Source: Nocardioides luti
GTDB taxonomy: Bacteria > Actinomycetota > Actinomycetes > Propionibacteriales > Nocardioidaceae
NCBI RefSeq assembly: GCF_014212315.1
Contig: NZ_JACKXE010000001.1
Span: forward strand, 3,348,001 to 3,412,000
Length of the DNA stretch: 64,000 nt
Direction: 5' to 3'
A program made the position numbers and the translations under genes. A model generated the notes under the pieces. That model was not told the origin of the DNA and ran no database searches. It was given only the letters and a program-made list of their open reading frames with translations. Below are positions 44,753 to 53,005 of the stretch, one piece after another (within the stretch, counting starts at the first letter, position 1; each line of letters opens with the position of its first letter).

Positions 44753-45112
44753 ATGGAGACGCTCCGGCTGGTGCTGCTGTTCCTGCACATCCTCGGGTTC
44801 GCCGCGCTGATCGGCGGCCTGCTCGCGCAGGCGCGGCAGCCCGAGAAGACCGTCAACGCCGCGATGCGCGACGGCATCGGGACGGCGTTCCTGGCCGGGC
44901 TGCTGCTCGTCGGCGTGCTCGAGGCCGGGGACACCGCCGTGAACCACGCGAAGGTCGCGGTGAAGTTCGCGATCGGCCTGCTGATCCTGGTCCTGGTGAT
45001 GGCCAACGTGCGCAAGGAGCGGATCCCGCAGGGGCTGTGGGTCGGGCTGCTGCTGCTCAGCGTCGCGAACGTCGCCGTCGCGGTCTTCTGGTCGCCCGTC
45101 CATCACGCCTGA
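44753..45112 (+). CDS. hypothetical four-span membrane protein
   Basis: 119 residues with four hydrophobic segments beginning METLRLVLLFLHILGFAALIG. A short polar loop (QARQPEKTVNAAMRDG) follows the first, and VNHAKVAVKFAIGL precedes the third. It resembles small uncharacterised actinobacterial membrane proteins. It is divergent from the nickel permease gene with 80 bp between; the metal palindrome could serve both. No function can be given. Confidence 0.75.
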   Translation: METLRLVLLFLHILGFAALIGGLLAQARQPEKTVNAAMRDGIGTAFLAGLLLVGVLEAGDTAVNHAKVAVKFAIGLLILVLVMANVRKERIPQGLWVGLLLLSVANVAVAVFWSPVHHA

Positions 45113-45166
45113 GGTTCGGAGCCGTCGGCCCCGCGGATCGGCGGAACGGCCGGGCAGAGCGCAGCG

Positions 45167-45646
45167 TCAGCCGCCCGGGCAGGTGGCGGTGCCCGGCGCC
45201 AGGTCCGGGTGGATCGCGCCGTCCCGCTCGCTGACCGACCGCACGGCCGCGTCCGCCCCACGTCGTACGGCCACGACCTCGGCGAGGATCGACACCGCGA
45301 TCTCGCCCGGCTCGTCAGCGGCGATGTCGAGGCCGATCGGTGCCCGCAGCGCCTCGAGGGCCTGCTCGGTGACGCCGTTCGCGAGCAGCCACTCCCGGCG
45401 CCTGGCCTGGGTGCGGCGTGAGCCCATCGCCCCGACGTACGCCGTGCCGGCGGCGAGCGCAGCGCTGATCGTCGGGCCGTCCACGTCGTCGTGGTGGCTG
45501 GTGACGACGACCGCGTCGACGTCGGCATCGATCGTGGGCGTGGTCTCGCTGACCCGGCTCTGCCACCCGAGGGCGTCGAGCATGGGCACGAGCGCCTCGG
45601 TGACGGGTCCGGCGCCGACGATCAGGACGAGGGGAGGGGTGGCCAT
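45167..45646 (-). CDS. XdhC-like Rossmann-fold protein
   Basis: 159 residues comprising only the C-terminal Rossmann (XdhC_C) half of XdhC/CoxI proteins: LVLIVGAGPVTEALVPMLDALGW, then VVVTSHHDDVDGPTISAALAAG and GAMGSRRTQARRREWL. Full XdhC binds molybdenum cofactor and inserts it into xanthine or CO dehydrogenases, using an N-terminal domain that is absent here. No molybdoenzyme genes are nearby. The final residues contain a lone Cys (ATCPGG). Confidence 0.8.
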   Translation of the reverse strand: MATPPLVLIVGAGPVTEALVPMLDALGWQSRVSETTPTIDADVDAVVVTSHHDDVDGPTISAALAAGTAYVGAMGSRRTQARRREWLLANGVTEQALEALRAPIGLDIAADEPGEIAVSILAEVVAVRRGADAAVRSVSERDGAIHPDLAPGTATCPGG

Positions 45647-45715
45647 GGAGCCAGTATCCGCCCGGTGCCACGGGCCGACCGGATGTCGGTCGCGGAACGT
45701 AGGGTGGGACCCGAG

Positions 45716-48175
45716 ATGAGCACCCCCTTCACCCTGCCCGGCCTCGAGCACGTCACGCCCGCCGAGGAGCCCCGCACCACGCGGCGCGGACCCTCCCGCG
45801 AGGAGCTGCTGGAGGGCCTGAACGAGCCCCAGCGCGCCGCGGTCGTCCACGAGGGCGCCCCGCTGCTCGTCGTGGCCGGCGCGGGCTCCGGCAAGACCCG
45901 GGTGCTGACCCGCCGGATCGCCTGGCTGATCTCCGAGCGCAAGGCGCACCCCGGCTCGATCCTCGCGATCACCTTCACGAACAAGGCCGCCGCGGAGATG
46001 AAGGAGCGCGTCGAGGACCTCGTCGGCAAGCGCGCCCGGATCATGTGGGTCTCGACGTTCCACTCCGCGTGCGTGCGCATCCTGCGCAAGGAGGTCGACA
46101 AGCTCGGCTACAAATCGAGCTTCTCGATCTACGACGCCGCCGACCAGAAGCGCCTGATGGCGCTGGTCTGCAAGGACCTCGACCTCGACCCCAAGCGCTA
46201 CCAGCCGAACGCCGTCCTGCACTGGGTCTCCAACCACAAGAACGAGCTCCGCGACGCCGCCGACGCAACCAAGGACGCCCAGAACAACCTCGAGGAGACG
46301 TACGCCGCCGCGTACACCCTCTACGAGCGCCGCCTGCGCGAGGCCAACGCGCTCGACTTCGACGACCTGATCATGAAGGTCGTGCACCTCTTCCAGGACT
46401 ACCCCGAGGTGCGCGAGACCTACCGGCGCCGCTTCCGCCACGTGCTCGTCGACGAGTACCAGGACACCAACCACGCGCAGTACGCCCTGATCCACGCCCT
46501 CTGCGCCAACCCGCTCGAGGAGGTCGTCGAGCCCGTCTCCCCGGTGGTTGAGGAGGTTGCGCAGCAACCGTCTCGAAACTCCGAGCGGGTCGAGCCCGCG
46601 GAGCTGATGGTCGTCGGCGACGCCGACCAGTCGATCTACGCCTTCCGCGGCGCCAACATCCGCAACATCCTCGACTTCGAGCAGGACTTCCCAAACGCCA
46701 CCTCGATCCTGCTCGAGCAGAACTACCGCTCCACCCAGACCATCCTCAACGCCGCCAACTCCGTCATCGGCCACAACAAGGGGCGCAAGCCCAAGCGGCT
46801 GTGGTCCGACGCGGGCGACGGCGAGCGGATCACCGGGTACGTCGCCGACGACGAGCACGACGAGGCCCGCTTCGTCTCCGCCGAGATCGACACCCTCACC
46901 GACGCGGGTGGTCGGCCGGCCGACGTGGCCGTCTTCTACCGGACCAACGCGCAGTCGCGGGTGTTCGAGGAGATCTTCATCCGGCACGGCATGCCCTACA
47001 AGGTCGTGGGCGGCGTGCGGTTCTACGAGCGCCGCGAGGTGCGCGACGCGCTCGCCTACCTCCGGATGCTCGCGAACCCTGACGACCAGGTCTCGCTGCG
47101 CCGGATCCTGAACACCCCCAAGCGCGGCATCGGCGACCGCGCGGTGGCGTGCGTCGGGGCGCTCGGCGAGCGCGACCGGCTCACCTTCTGGGAGGCGCTG
47201 CGTCGTGCCGACGAGGCCCCCGGCCTCGCGACCCGCTCGCTGAGCGCGATCCGCGCCTTCGTCGCGATGATCGAGGAGCTCCAGTCGATGGTCGACGCGG
47301 GGGAGCGGGCCGACGTGATCCTCGAGTCCGTGCTCGCGCGCTCGGGCTACCTCGCCGAGCTCGAGGCCTCCGACGACCCGCAGGACGCCACCCGGCTGGA
47401 GAACCTCGCCGAGCTGGTCGCCGTCGCCCGCGAGTTCTCCGACGACCCGGTCGCCGGACCGTCGGCCGACCCCGCCGACGTCGACGCCGGCACCGTCGCC
47501 CCCGGCCTGCGCGACTTCCTCGAGCGGGTCGCCCTCGTCGCCGACACCGACCAGATCCCCGACGCCACCGACGACTCTGGCGTGGTCACCCTGATGACCC
47601 TCCACACCGCCAAGGGCCTGGAGTTCCCCGTCGTCTTCCTCACCGGCCTCGAGGACGGCGTCTTCCCGCACGCCCGCTCGCTCGGTGACCAGCCCGAGCT
47701 CGAGGAGGAGCGCCGGCTCGCGTACGTCGGTGTCACGCGGGCCCGTGAGCGCCTCTACATCTCCCGCGCCGTGGTCCGCTCCGCCTGGGGCGCCCCGTCC
47801 CACAACCCGGGCTCCCGGTTCCTCGACGAGCTGCCCGTCGACCTCGTCGACTGGCGCCGCACCGAGGCCGCCCAGACCAGCTGGTCACGCCCGGACCTCT
47901 CCGGCTCCTCCGGTGGCCGGATGGGTGCCCCCACCGCCGCCGGCCGCCGCAACTTCTCCTCCGCCGCGCTCCGCGCCGACGCCGCCGCCAAGGCCAAGCC
48001 GGCCCGCGACATCCCCTCCCTCGAGCCCGGCGACCGGGTCCTGCACGACTCGTTCGGCATGGGCACGGTCGTCGCCGTCGAGGGAGCCGCCGACAAGGCC
48101 GTCGCCTCCATCGACTTCGGCTCCGAGGGCGTCAAGCGGCTGCTGCTGCGCTACGCCCCCGTCGAGAAGCTCTAG
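45716..48175 (+). CDS. pcrA: ATP-dependent DNA helicase PcrA/UvrD
   Basis: 819 residues of superfamily 1A helicases, 3'-5' motors in repair and replication-conflict resolution. Seen: Walker A AGAGSGKTR (K60), ITFTNKAAAEMKERV (Ia), LVDEYQDTNHAQYAL (II), VVGDADQSIYAFRGA (III), LEQNYRSTQ (IV), TLMTLHTAKGLEFPVVF (V) and RRLAYVGVTRARERLYI (VI). The C-terminal tail ends in a Tudor-like domain (GDRVLHDSFGMGTVVAVEG), which binds RNA polymerase in related enzymes. Between motifs II and III is an insertion of some 30 residues, partly encoded by a REP-A element. The start follows AGGGTGGGA. Confidence 0.95.
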   Translation: MSTPFTLPGLEHVTPAEEPRTTRRGPSREELLEGLNEPQRAAVVHEGAPLLVVAGAGSGKTRVLTRRIAWLISERKAHPGSILAITFTNKAAAEMKERVEDLVGKRARIMWVSTFHSACVRILRKEVDKLGYKSSFSIYDAADQKRLMALVCKDLDLDPKRYQPNAVLHWVSNHKNELRDAADATKDAQNNLEETYAAAYTLYERRLREANALDFDDLIMKVVHLFQDYPEVRETYRRRFRHVLVDEYQDTNHAQYALIHALCANPLEEVVEPVSPVVEEVAQQPSRNSERVEPAELMVVGDADQSIYAFRGANIRNILDFEQDFPNATSILLEQNYRSTQTILNAANSVIGHNKGRKPKRLWSDAGDGERITGYVADDEHDEARFVSAEIDTLTDAGGRPADVAVFYRTNAQSRVFEEIFIRHGMPYKVVGGVRFYERREVRDALAYLRMLANPDDQVSLRRILNTPKRGIGDRAVACVGALGERDRLTFWEALRRADEAPGLATRSLSAIRAFVAMIEELQSMVDAGERADVILESVLARSGYLAELEASDDPQDATRLENLAELVAVAREFSDDPVAGPSADPADVDAGTVAPGLRDFLERVALVADTDQIPDATDDSGVVTLMTLHTAKGLEFPVVFLTGLEDGVFPHARSLGDQPELEEERRLAYVGVTRARERLYISRAVVRSAWGAPSHNPGSRFLDELPVDLVDWRRTEAAQTSWSRPDLSGSSGGRMGAPTAAGRRNFSSAALRADAAAKAKPARDIPSLEPGDRVLHDSFGMGTVVAVEGAADKAVASIDFGSEGVKRLLLRYAPVEKL
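46541..46579. repeat. REP-A palindromic element inside pcrA
   Basis: CCGGTGGTTGAGGAGGTTGC followed by GCAGCAACCGTCTCGAAAC is almost identical to the reverse complement of the first unit of array 1 (27871-27912). It lies in frame between helicase motifs II and III and is translated as PVVEEVAQQPSRN (about residues 276-288). Confidence 0.9.
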
Positions 48176-48186
48176 CCGGCTCGGGA

Positions 48187-48245
48187 AGGTGCCGAGTCGG
48201 CGCGTCTGCAGATGCTGAGGGGTCGAGTCGGCGCATCTGCAGACG
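48187..48245. repeat. REP-B direct repeats downstream of pcrA
   Basis: Two copies of GAGTCGGCG-C-[GA]-TCTGCAGA lie head to tail (about 48193-48212 and 48225-48244), matching the left arm and loop of the hairpin at 32864-32899. They may fold weakly and mark the end of the pcrA transcript. The rest of the 48176-48296 gap shows nothing else. Confidence 0.7.
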
Positions 48246-48296
48246 GGCGCGAGGGGCTGAGCGGCGAAAGTCCAGCGTCGTAGGCGACCGAGCGGC

Positions 48297-48905
48297 ATGA
48301 TCGGCACCGTGGCGGACAGCGGGAGGGCGACGATCGTGAGCGGCTCGCCGGTCCGTTCGGTTCTGGTGACGGGCGTCGTGGTCGCAGCACTGATGTGGGC
48401 GGGCGTTCTCGTCTACGCGGCGAGCGGGAGTGACGAGTCGCCCAGCGGGCCGCACGCCGAGTTCACGCGGTCCCAGTTGGTCCGGCTCACGGCGCGTGGC
48501 TCGGCGCGCAACCCGGTCCTGCTGCCTCGTGACCTGCCACCGGGGACGGACAACACCGGAGAACGCGACTTCACGCTGCTCAACAAGCCCTTCACGTCCA
48601 CGGGTCGCCAACGCGCGGGTGCTGTGTGGCTGACGGAGTATTCCGTCGGAGCGCTCCCTCCTGCGGACGGCAGGGTCACGGGCTACACGGTGTACCAGGA
48701 GTGGTCCCAGACCCCCGAGCTGCATCGGCCGCGCTGCCGCAGCGGGCGACGGGACAACGTCACCGTCGTCCGTGTGGTCGGCGACGACCAGCTGACGATC
48801 TGCTTGGGGCCGGACCCCACGGCTGCGTCGCGCGAGTACTGGTCGACCGTCGCGTTCACGTCCAGCCTGTCCGACGTCGGCTGGTTGCGCGGCACTCTTC
48901 CGTGA
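48297..48905 (+). CDS. hypothetical membrane-anchored protein
   Basis: 202 residues. A single N-terminal hydrophobic segment (VRSVLVTGVVVAALMWAGVLVYAA, about 19-42) anchors a soluble domain of about 155 residues. It has two cysteines (RPRCRSG, LTICLGP) that could form a disulfide. No domain is recognised. Codon bias is weaker than in pcrA, and the gene lies between repeat-rich segments, so it may be recently acquired. The start at 48297 has no clear ribosome-binding site. Confidence 0.55.
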   Translation: MIGTVADSGRATIVSGSPVRSVLVTGVVVAALMWAGVLVYAASGSDESPSGPHAEFTRSQLVRLTARGSARNPVLLPRDLPPGTDNTGERDFTLLNKPFTSTGRQRAGAVWLTEYSVGALPPADGRVTGYTVYQEWSQTPELHRPRCRSGRRDNVTVVRVVGDDQLTICLGPDPTAASREYWSTVAFTSSLSDVGWLRGTLP

Positions 48906-48950
48906 CCGCCTGAGCCACACGCTGGTGAGCATGTCGGCCGGGGTCGCCGC

Positions 48951-49047
48951 CGCGCCCTGCTCGCTTCGCTCGCGGGCGCTCGTGCCTACGTCTCGGTGGG
49001 GACGCCGCGCCCCTGCTCGCTTCGCTCGCGGGCGCTCGTGCCTACGT
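48951..49047. repeat. pair of direct repeats, 56-bp period (REP-D)
   Basis: Two about 41-bp copies differ by a single inserted C. Each runs CGCGCCCTGCTCGCTTCGCT, then CGCGGGCGCTCGTGCCTACG. Copies start near 48951 and 49007. Each holds an internal dyad around GCTTCGC. They lie in the 285-bp non-coding gap between the orphan protein and the M23 gene. Confidence 0.8.
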
Positions 49048-49068
49048 GACGCGGTGGTGCCGGGATCG

Positions 49069-49130
49069 CCGAGTCGGCGCGACAGCCCTCCGCTCGCTGG
49101 CGCTCGCTGCGAGCAGTAGCGCCGACTCGG
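49069..49130. repeat. 12-bp inverted repeat of REP-B type
   Basis: CCGAGTCGGCGC (49069-49080) pairs perfectly with GCGCCGACTCGG (49119-49130). The 38-nt centre, between these arms, is a run of GCTCGCTGGCGCTCGCTGCG type dyads. It shares its arms with the hairpin at 32864-32899. Confidence 0.75.
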
Positions 49131-49148
49131 CTCCGACCAGCACGGTGG

Positions 49149-49218
49149 GCTGGTCGTCCACGGGCAGAACCGCTCCGCTCGCTGCGCTCGCTACGGGTTC
49201 AACCCGTGGACGACCAGC
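49149..49218. terminator. 16-bp inverted repeat spanning the 3' end of the M23 gene
   Basis: GCTGGTCGTCCACGGG (49149-49164) is the exact reverse complement of CCCGTGGACGACCAGC (49203-49218), the latter lying in the final codons of the M23 peptidase gene. The loop is 38 nt. On the minus-strand transcript it folds over the stop codon and can act as a terminator. It looks like an inverted copy of the gene's own 3' end. Confidence 0.7.
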
Positions 49219-50045
49219 GCCTGGTACGGGTCCACCGGGTCTCCGCCGCCGGGGCGGACCTCCAGGTGGAGGTGCGGGCCGGTGACGTTGCCGGTCGAGC
49301 CGACGTAGCCGATCAGCTCACCGGCGCGGACGACCTGGCCGGTGCTGACGGCGTACGACGTCTGGTGGCAGAACCAGAGCTCGGTGCCGTCCTCGAGCGT
49401 GATCACGGTCTTGTTGCCGTAGGAGCCGTCGTAGCCGACCGACGTCACGACGCCGTTGGCGACCGCGTGGATCGGGGTGCCGCTCGGGGCGGCGAAGTCG
49501 AGGCCGGTGTGGAAGTGCGACCAGAGGCCGCTGTACTCACCGAACGTGGCGGTCAGGTGGTAGCCCTCGACCGGCAGCACCCAGGCGTTGAGGGCGATCT
49601 TCTTGGCCTGAACCTCGGCCTGCTGGGCGAACTTGGCGAGCGCGGCATTGCGCTGCTCGGCCTGGTTCTCGGCCTCGTCGACCAGCTCGGCGTTCGCGGC
49701 GTCCGCGAGGGCGTCGCGACGCGAGTCGCGGCTCACGGTCGACTTGCGGGCGTCGAGGAGGCTGACGGTGGAGACGTCGCTGGCGCCGCTCAGGGCGCTG
49801 GCCTGGCTCAGGCGGTGGTCGTTCGACGCGAGGTCCGGGGACGCCGCGGTGACGGCGCCGCCGGCGGAGACCGCCAGGGCGGCCACACCGAGCAGGATCG
49901 GAGCCGAGGGGAGACCGCGGAACAGGGGGCCACGCGAGGCGGTGTGCTTCGCGGCCCTGCGCTTGCCGGCGGTCGCAGCGGCGACGTCCGGGGTCTCCGA
50001 GGGAGCACGGCCGTGGCCGCGACGATCCGCTCGGTGGTTGCCCAT
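49191..50045 (-). CDS. M23-family (LytM) peptidoglycan peptidase
   Basis: 284 residues. A basic N-terminus and one hydrophobic segment (PILLGVAALAVSAGGAVTAA) form an uncleaved anchor or signal. An alanine/glutamate-rich helix follows (ANAELVDEAENQAEQRNAAL), then an M23 domain with HFHTGLDFAAPSGTPI and the zinc/catalytic HLHLEVRPGG. It cleaves peptide bridges in the cell wall. The start ATG at 50043-50045 has GGAGA 7 nt upstream. It is divergent from the B12-binding gene. Confidence 0.88.
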   Translation of the reverse strand: MGNHRADRRGHGRAPSETPDVAAATAGKRRAAKHTASRGPLFRGLPSAPILLGVAALAVSAGGAVTAASPDLASNDHRLSQASALSGASDVSTVSLLDARKSTVSRDSRRDALADAANAELVDEAENQAEQRNAALAKFAQQAEVQAKKIALNAWVLPVEGYHLTATFGEYSGLWSHFHTGLDFAAPSGTPIHAVANGVVTSVGYDGSYGNKTVITLEDGTELWFCHQTSYAVSTGQVVRAGELIGYVGSTGNVTGPHLHLEVRPGGGDPVDPYQALVVHGLNP

Positions 50046-50264
50046 AAAGAAGTCTCCGCTGGGTTTCGGGGGTGAGACAGCGAGCCACGACCATAACGGA
50101 TGGGTCACGGCCCGGGAAATCTGGACCGACCAATTTGTGGACGACGAGCGCATGTTCCGTCCGGAATCTGGGTAAAGGTGAGGGCCGCACCCGCTCGATC
50201 CGGCCGGATCCGGCCCGGTCCCGCCTCCTCGTGGCGTTCGTCACCCGTCCGCTAGATTGCCCTC

Positions 50265-50663
50265 ATGATTCGCATCGTGGTGGGCAAGCCCGGGCTCGAC
50301 GGACACGACCGCGGCGCCAAGATCGTCGCCCGCGCCCTGCGCGACGCCGGCCACGAGGTCATCTACACCGGGCTGCACCAGACGCCCGAGCAGATCGTCG
50401 AGACCGCGATCCAGGAGGACGCCGACCTGATCGGCCTCTCGGTCCTCTCCGGGGCGCACATGACGCTCTTCCGCAAGCTCATCGAGCTGCTCGCCGAGCG
50501 CGACGCCTCCGACATCGTCGTCTTCGGCGGCGGGATCATCCCCGAGGAGGACATCCCGGTCCTCACCGAGATCGGGGTCGCGAAGGTCTTCACGCCCGGC
50601 GCCACCACCGGCGAGATCACCGGGTGGGTCAGCGAGCACTTCGCCCAGGGCGCCGAGGCCTGA
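50265..50663 (+). CDS. stand-alone cobalamin (B12)-binding domain protein
   Basis: 132 residues corresponding to the B12-binding domain of methylmalonyl-CoA mutase. The base-off cobalamin motif DxHxxG is intact in KPGLDGHDRGAKIVARALRD, and the rest (GLHQTPEQIVETAIQEDADL, GLSVLSGAHM, VVFGGGIIPEED, FTPGAT) follows the mutase fold. It must pair with a separate catalytic subunit (mutase alpha-like) encoded elsewhere. TAGATT 8 nt before the ATG is a -10 candidate, implying a leaderless mRNA. Confidence 0.88.
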   Translation: MIRIVVGKPGLDGHDRGAKIVARALRDAGHEVIYTGLHQTPEQIVETAIQEDADLIGLSVLSGAHMTLFRKLIELLAERDASDIVVFGGGIIPEEDIPVLTEIGVAKVFTPGATTGEITGWVSEHFAQGAEA

Positions 50664-50837
50664 GCCGTCGGTACGCCGGACTCCGACCCCGTCCGCGGAG
50701 TTCCCCGGCCCGCTATGCCGTGCGTCACGTCGGGCGCCCTCGCCTCGTCCGTGGGCGTCGTACGGGTCTAGGGTGCCCGGGAGATACGTGCGGTCGCACA
50801 TCGACGGCCGACAGCTTCGAACAGGACTGGTGGATCA

Positions 50838-52004
50838 GTGGATCTGATGGAATTCCAGGCGAAGGAGCTCTTCGCCAAGCATGACGTCCCCGGCACGCCG
50901 GGCATCGTCGCGACGACCCCCGCCGAGGCCCGCGCTGCGGCCGAGAAGCTCGGTGTCTGCGTCGTCAAGGCCCAGGTCAAGGCGGGGGGCCGCGGCAAGG
51001 CCGGCGGCGTCAAGCTCGCCAAGACCCCCGACGAGGCCGAGGAGCACGCCACGGCGATCCTCGGCATGGAGATCAAGGGCCTGACGGTGCACCGCGTGCT
51101 GGTCGCCCCGGCCGCCAGCATCGAGGAGGAGTACTACTTCTCCTTCCTGCTGGACCGCGCGAACCGTCAGTACCTCTGCATCGCCAGCGTCGAGGGCGGT
51201 GTCGAGATCGAGGAGGTCGCGAAGACCAACCCCGACGCCGTCAAGCAGATCCCGATCGACCCGGGCACCGGCGTCGACGAGGCCAAGGCCCGCGCGATCG
51301 TGGCCGAGGCCGGCTTCCCCGAGGTCCTCACCGAGCAGGCCGTCACGACGGTGCTGAACCTGTGGAAGGTCTTCGTCGAGGAGGACGCCACGCTGGTCGA
51401 GGTCAACCCCCTCGCCCGTCTCGCCGGCGACAAGCTCGAGGCGCTCGACGGCAAGGTCTCGCTCGACGAGAACGCCGAGTTCCGCCACGACGACCACGCG
51501 CAGTTCGAGGACAAGGAAGCGGCCGACCCGCTCGAGGCGAAGGCGAAGGCCAAGGGCCTCAACTACGTCAAGCTCGACGGCTCCGTCGGCATTATCGGCA
51601 ACGGCGCGGGGCTCGTCATGAGCACCCTCGACGTCGTCGCGTACGCCGGTGAGGCGCACGGCGGGGTCAAGCCCGCCAACTTCCTCGACATCGGTGGCGG
51701 CGCGTCCGCCCAGGTGATGGCCGACGGCCTCGACGTGATCCTCAACGACGAGCAGGTCAAGAGCGTCTTCGTGAACGTCTTCGGCGGGATCACGTCCTGC
51801 GACGCCGTGGCCAACGGCATCGTCGGCGCCCTCGAGATCCTCGGCGACGAGGCCAGCAAGCCGCTGGTCGTCCGCCTCGACGGCAACAACGTCGAGGAGG
51901 GCCGCCGGATCCTGGACGAGGCCAACCACCCGCTGGTGACCCTCGTCGAGACCATGGACGGTGCGGCCGACAAGGCCGCCGAGCTCGCGCACGCCGCGAA
52001 GTGA
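50838..52004 (+). CDS. sucC: succinyl-CoA synthetase beta subunit
   Basis: 388 residues; with SucD it makes succinate, CoA and ATP/GTP from succinyl-CoA in the TCA cycle. The ATP-grasp N-terminal domain has [37 protein letters not shown] and [14 protein letters not shown]. The C-terminal CoA-ligase domain has [24 protein letters not shown] and [10 protein letters not shown]. The start is GTG at 50838, giving the canonical N-terminus. An upstream TAGGGT at 50767-50772 may be its -10. sucD follows after 17 bp. Confidence 0.96.
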   Translation: MDLMEFQAKELFAKHDVPGTPGIVATTPAEARAAAEKLGVCVVKAQVKAGGRGKAGGVKLAKTPDEAEEHATAILGMEIKGLTVHRVLVAPAASIEEEYYFSFLLDRANRQYLCIASVEGGVEIEEVAKTNPDAVKQIPIDPGTGVDEAKARAIVAEAGFPEVLTEQAVTTVLNLWKVFVEEDATLVEVNPLARLAGDKLEALDGKVSLDENAEFRHDDHAQFEDKEAADPLEAKAKAKGLNYVKLDGSVGIIGNGAGLVMSTLDVVAYAGEAHGGVKPANFLDIGGGASAQVMADGLDVILNDEQVKSVFVNVFGGITSCDAVANGIVGALEILGDEASKPLVVRLDGNNVEEGRRILDEANHPLVTLVETMDGAADKAAELAHAAK

Positions 52005-52021
52005 CTGGAGAACTCTGAATC

Positions 52022-52918
52022 ATGTCTATCTACCTGAACAAGGACTCCAAGGTCATCGTCCAGGGCATCACCGGCGGTGAGGGCACCAAGCACACCGCGC
52101 TGATGCTCAAGTGCGGCACCCAGGTCGTCGGCGGCGTCAACGCCCGCAAGGCCGGCACCACCGTGGCCCACAAGGACGCCGACGGCAACGACGTCGAGCT
52201 CCCCGTCTTCGGCTCCGTCAAGGAGGCGATGGCCGAGACCGGCGCCGACGTGTCGGTGGCCTTCGTGCCCCCGGCCTTCACCAAGGACGCCTGCCTCGAG
52301 GCCATCGACGCCGGCATCGGCTTGCTCGTGGTCATCACCGAGGGCGTGCCCGTGCAGGACACGGCCGAGGTCTGGGCCTACCTGGACGGCAAGAGCACCC
52401 GGATGATCGGGCCGAACTGCCCCGGCATCATCACGCCCGGCGAGGCGCTGGCCGGCATCACGCCGGCCACGATCGCGGGCTCCGGCCCGATCGGCCTGGT
52501 CTCGAAGTCCGGCACGCTGACCTACCAGATGATGTTCGAGCTGCGGGACTTCGGCTTCTCGACCGCCATCGGCATCGGCGGCGACCCGATCGTCGGCACC
52601 ACGCACATCGACGCCCTCGAGGCGTTCGAGGCGGACCCCGACACCAAGGCGATCGTGATGATCGGCGAGATCGGCGGCGACGCCGAGGAGCGGGCGGCGG
52701 CCTACATCAAGGAGCACGTGACCAAGCCCGTCGTCGGGTACGTCGCGGGCTTCACCGCCCCCGAGGGCAAGACGATGGGCCACGCCGGCGCGATCGTCTC
52801 CGGCTCGTCCGGCACCGCGCAGGCCAAGAAGGAGGCCCTCGAGGCCGCCGGGGTCAAGGTCGGCAAGACGCCGTCCGAGACCGCCTCGCTGATGCGGGAC
52901 ATCCTCAACGGGCTCTAG
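52022..52918 (+). CDS. sucD: succinyl-CoA synthetase alpha subunit
   Basis: 298 residues. The CoA-binding Rossmann domain begins [48 protein letters not shown] and [12 protein letters not shown] are family motifs. The phosphohistidine active site is in [17 protein letters not shown] (H254). It is 17 bp downstream of sucC and forms the heterotetramer or heterodimer with it. A very long perfect hairpin follows the stop. Confidence 0.96.
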   Translation: MSIYLNKDSKVIVQGITGGEGTKHTALMLKCGTQVVGGVNARKAGTTVAHKDADGNDVELPVFGSVKEAMAETGADVSVAFVPPAFTKDACLEAIDAGIGLLVVITEGVPVQDTAEVWAYLDGKSTRMIGPNCPGIITPGEALAGITPATIAGSGPIGLVSKSGTLTYQMMFELRDFGFSTAIGIGGDPIVGTTHIDALEAFEADPDTKAIVMIGEIGGDAEERAAAYIKEHVTKPVVGYVAGFTAPEGKTMGHAGAIVSGSSGTAQAKKEALEAAGVKVGKTPSETASLMRDILNGL

Positions 52919-52950
52919 CCCGCAGGACCGCTGACCCGGTCCGAGAACGA

Positions 52951-52995
52951 ACGAAGGAGGATCCCCGGCACCAGGTGCCGGGGATCCTCCTTCGT
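52951..52995. terminator. 22-bp perfect stem terminator after sucD
   Basis: ACGAAGGAGGATCCCCGGCA plus CC (52951-52972) is the exact reverse complement of 52974-52995, around a single central A. The right arm ends in CCTCCTTCGT. It lies between convergent sucD and the leftward gene that ends at 53006 and can stop both transcripts. Confidence 0.85.
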
Positions 52996-53005
52996 CGTCA
53001 GGGGC

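Noticed and set aside
48906..49190. A small gene in the repeat-rich gap
   Set aside because: Open frames there are translations of direct repeats with no ribosome-binding site; length and composition are not gene-like.
50046..50264. c-di-AMP (ydaO) riboswitch before the M23 peptidase gene
   Set aside because: Such switches precede wall hydrolases in actinobacteria, but I could not find the conserved ydaO blocks in this leader.
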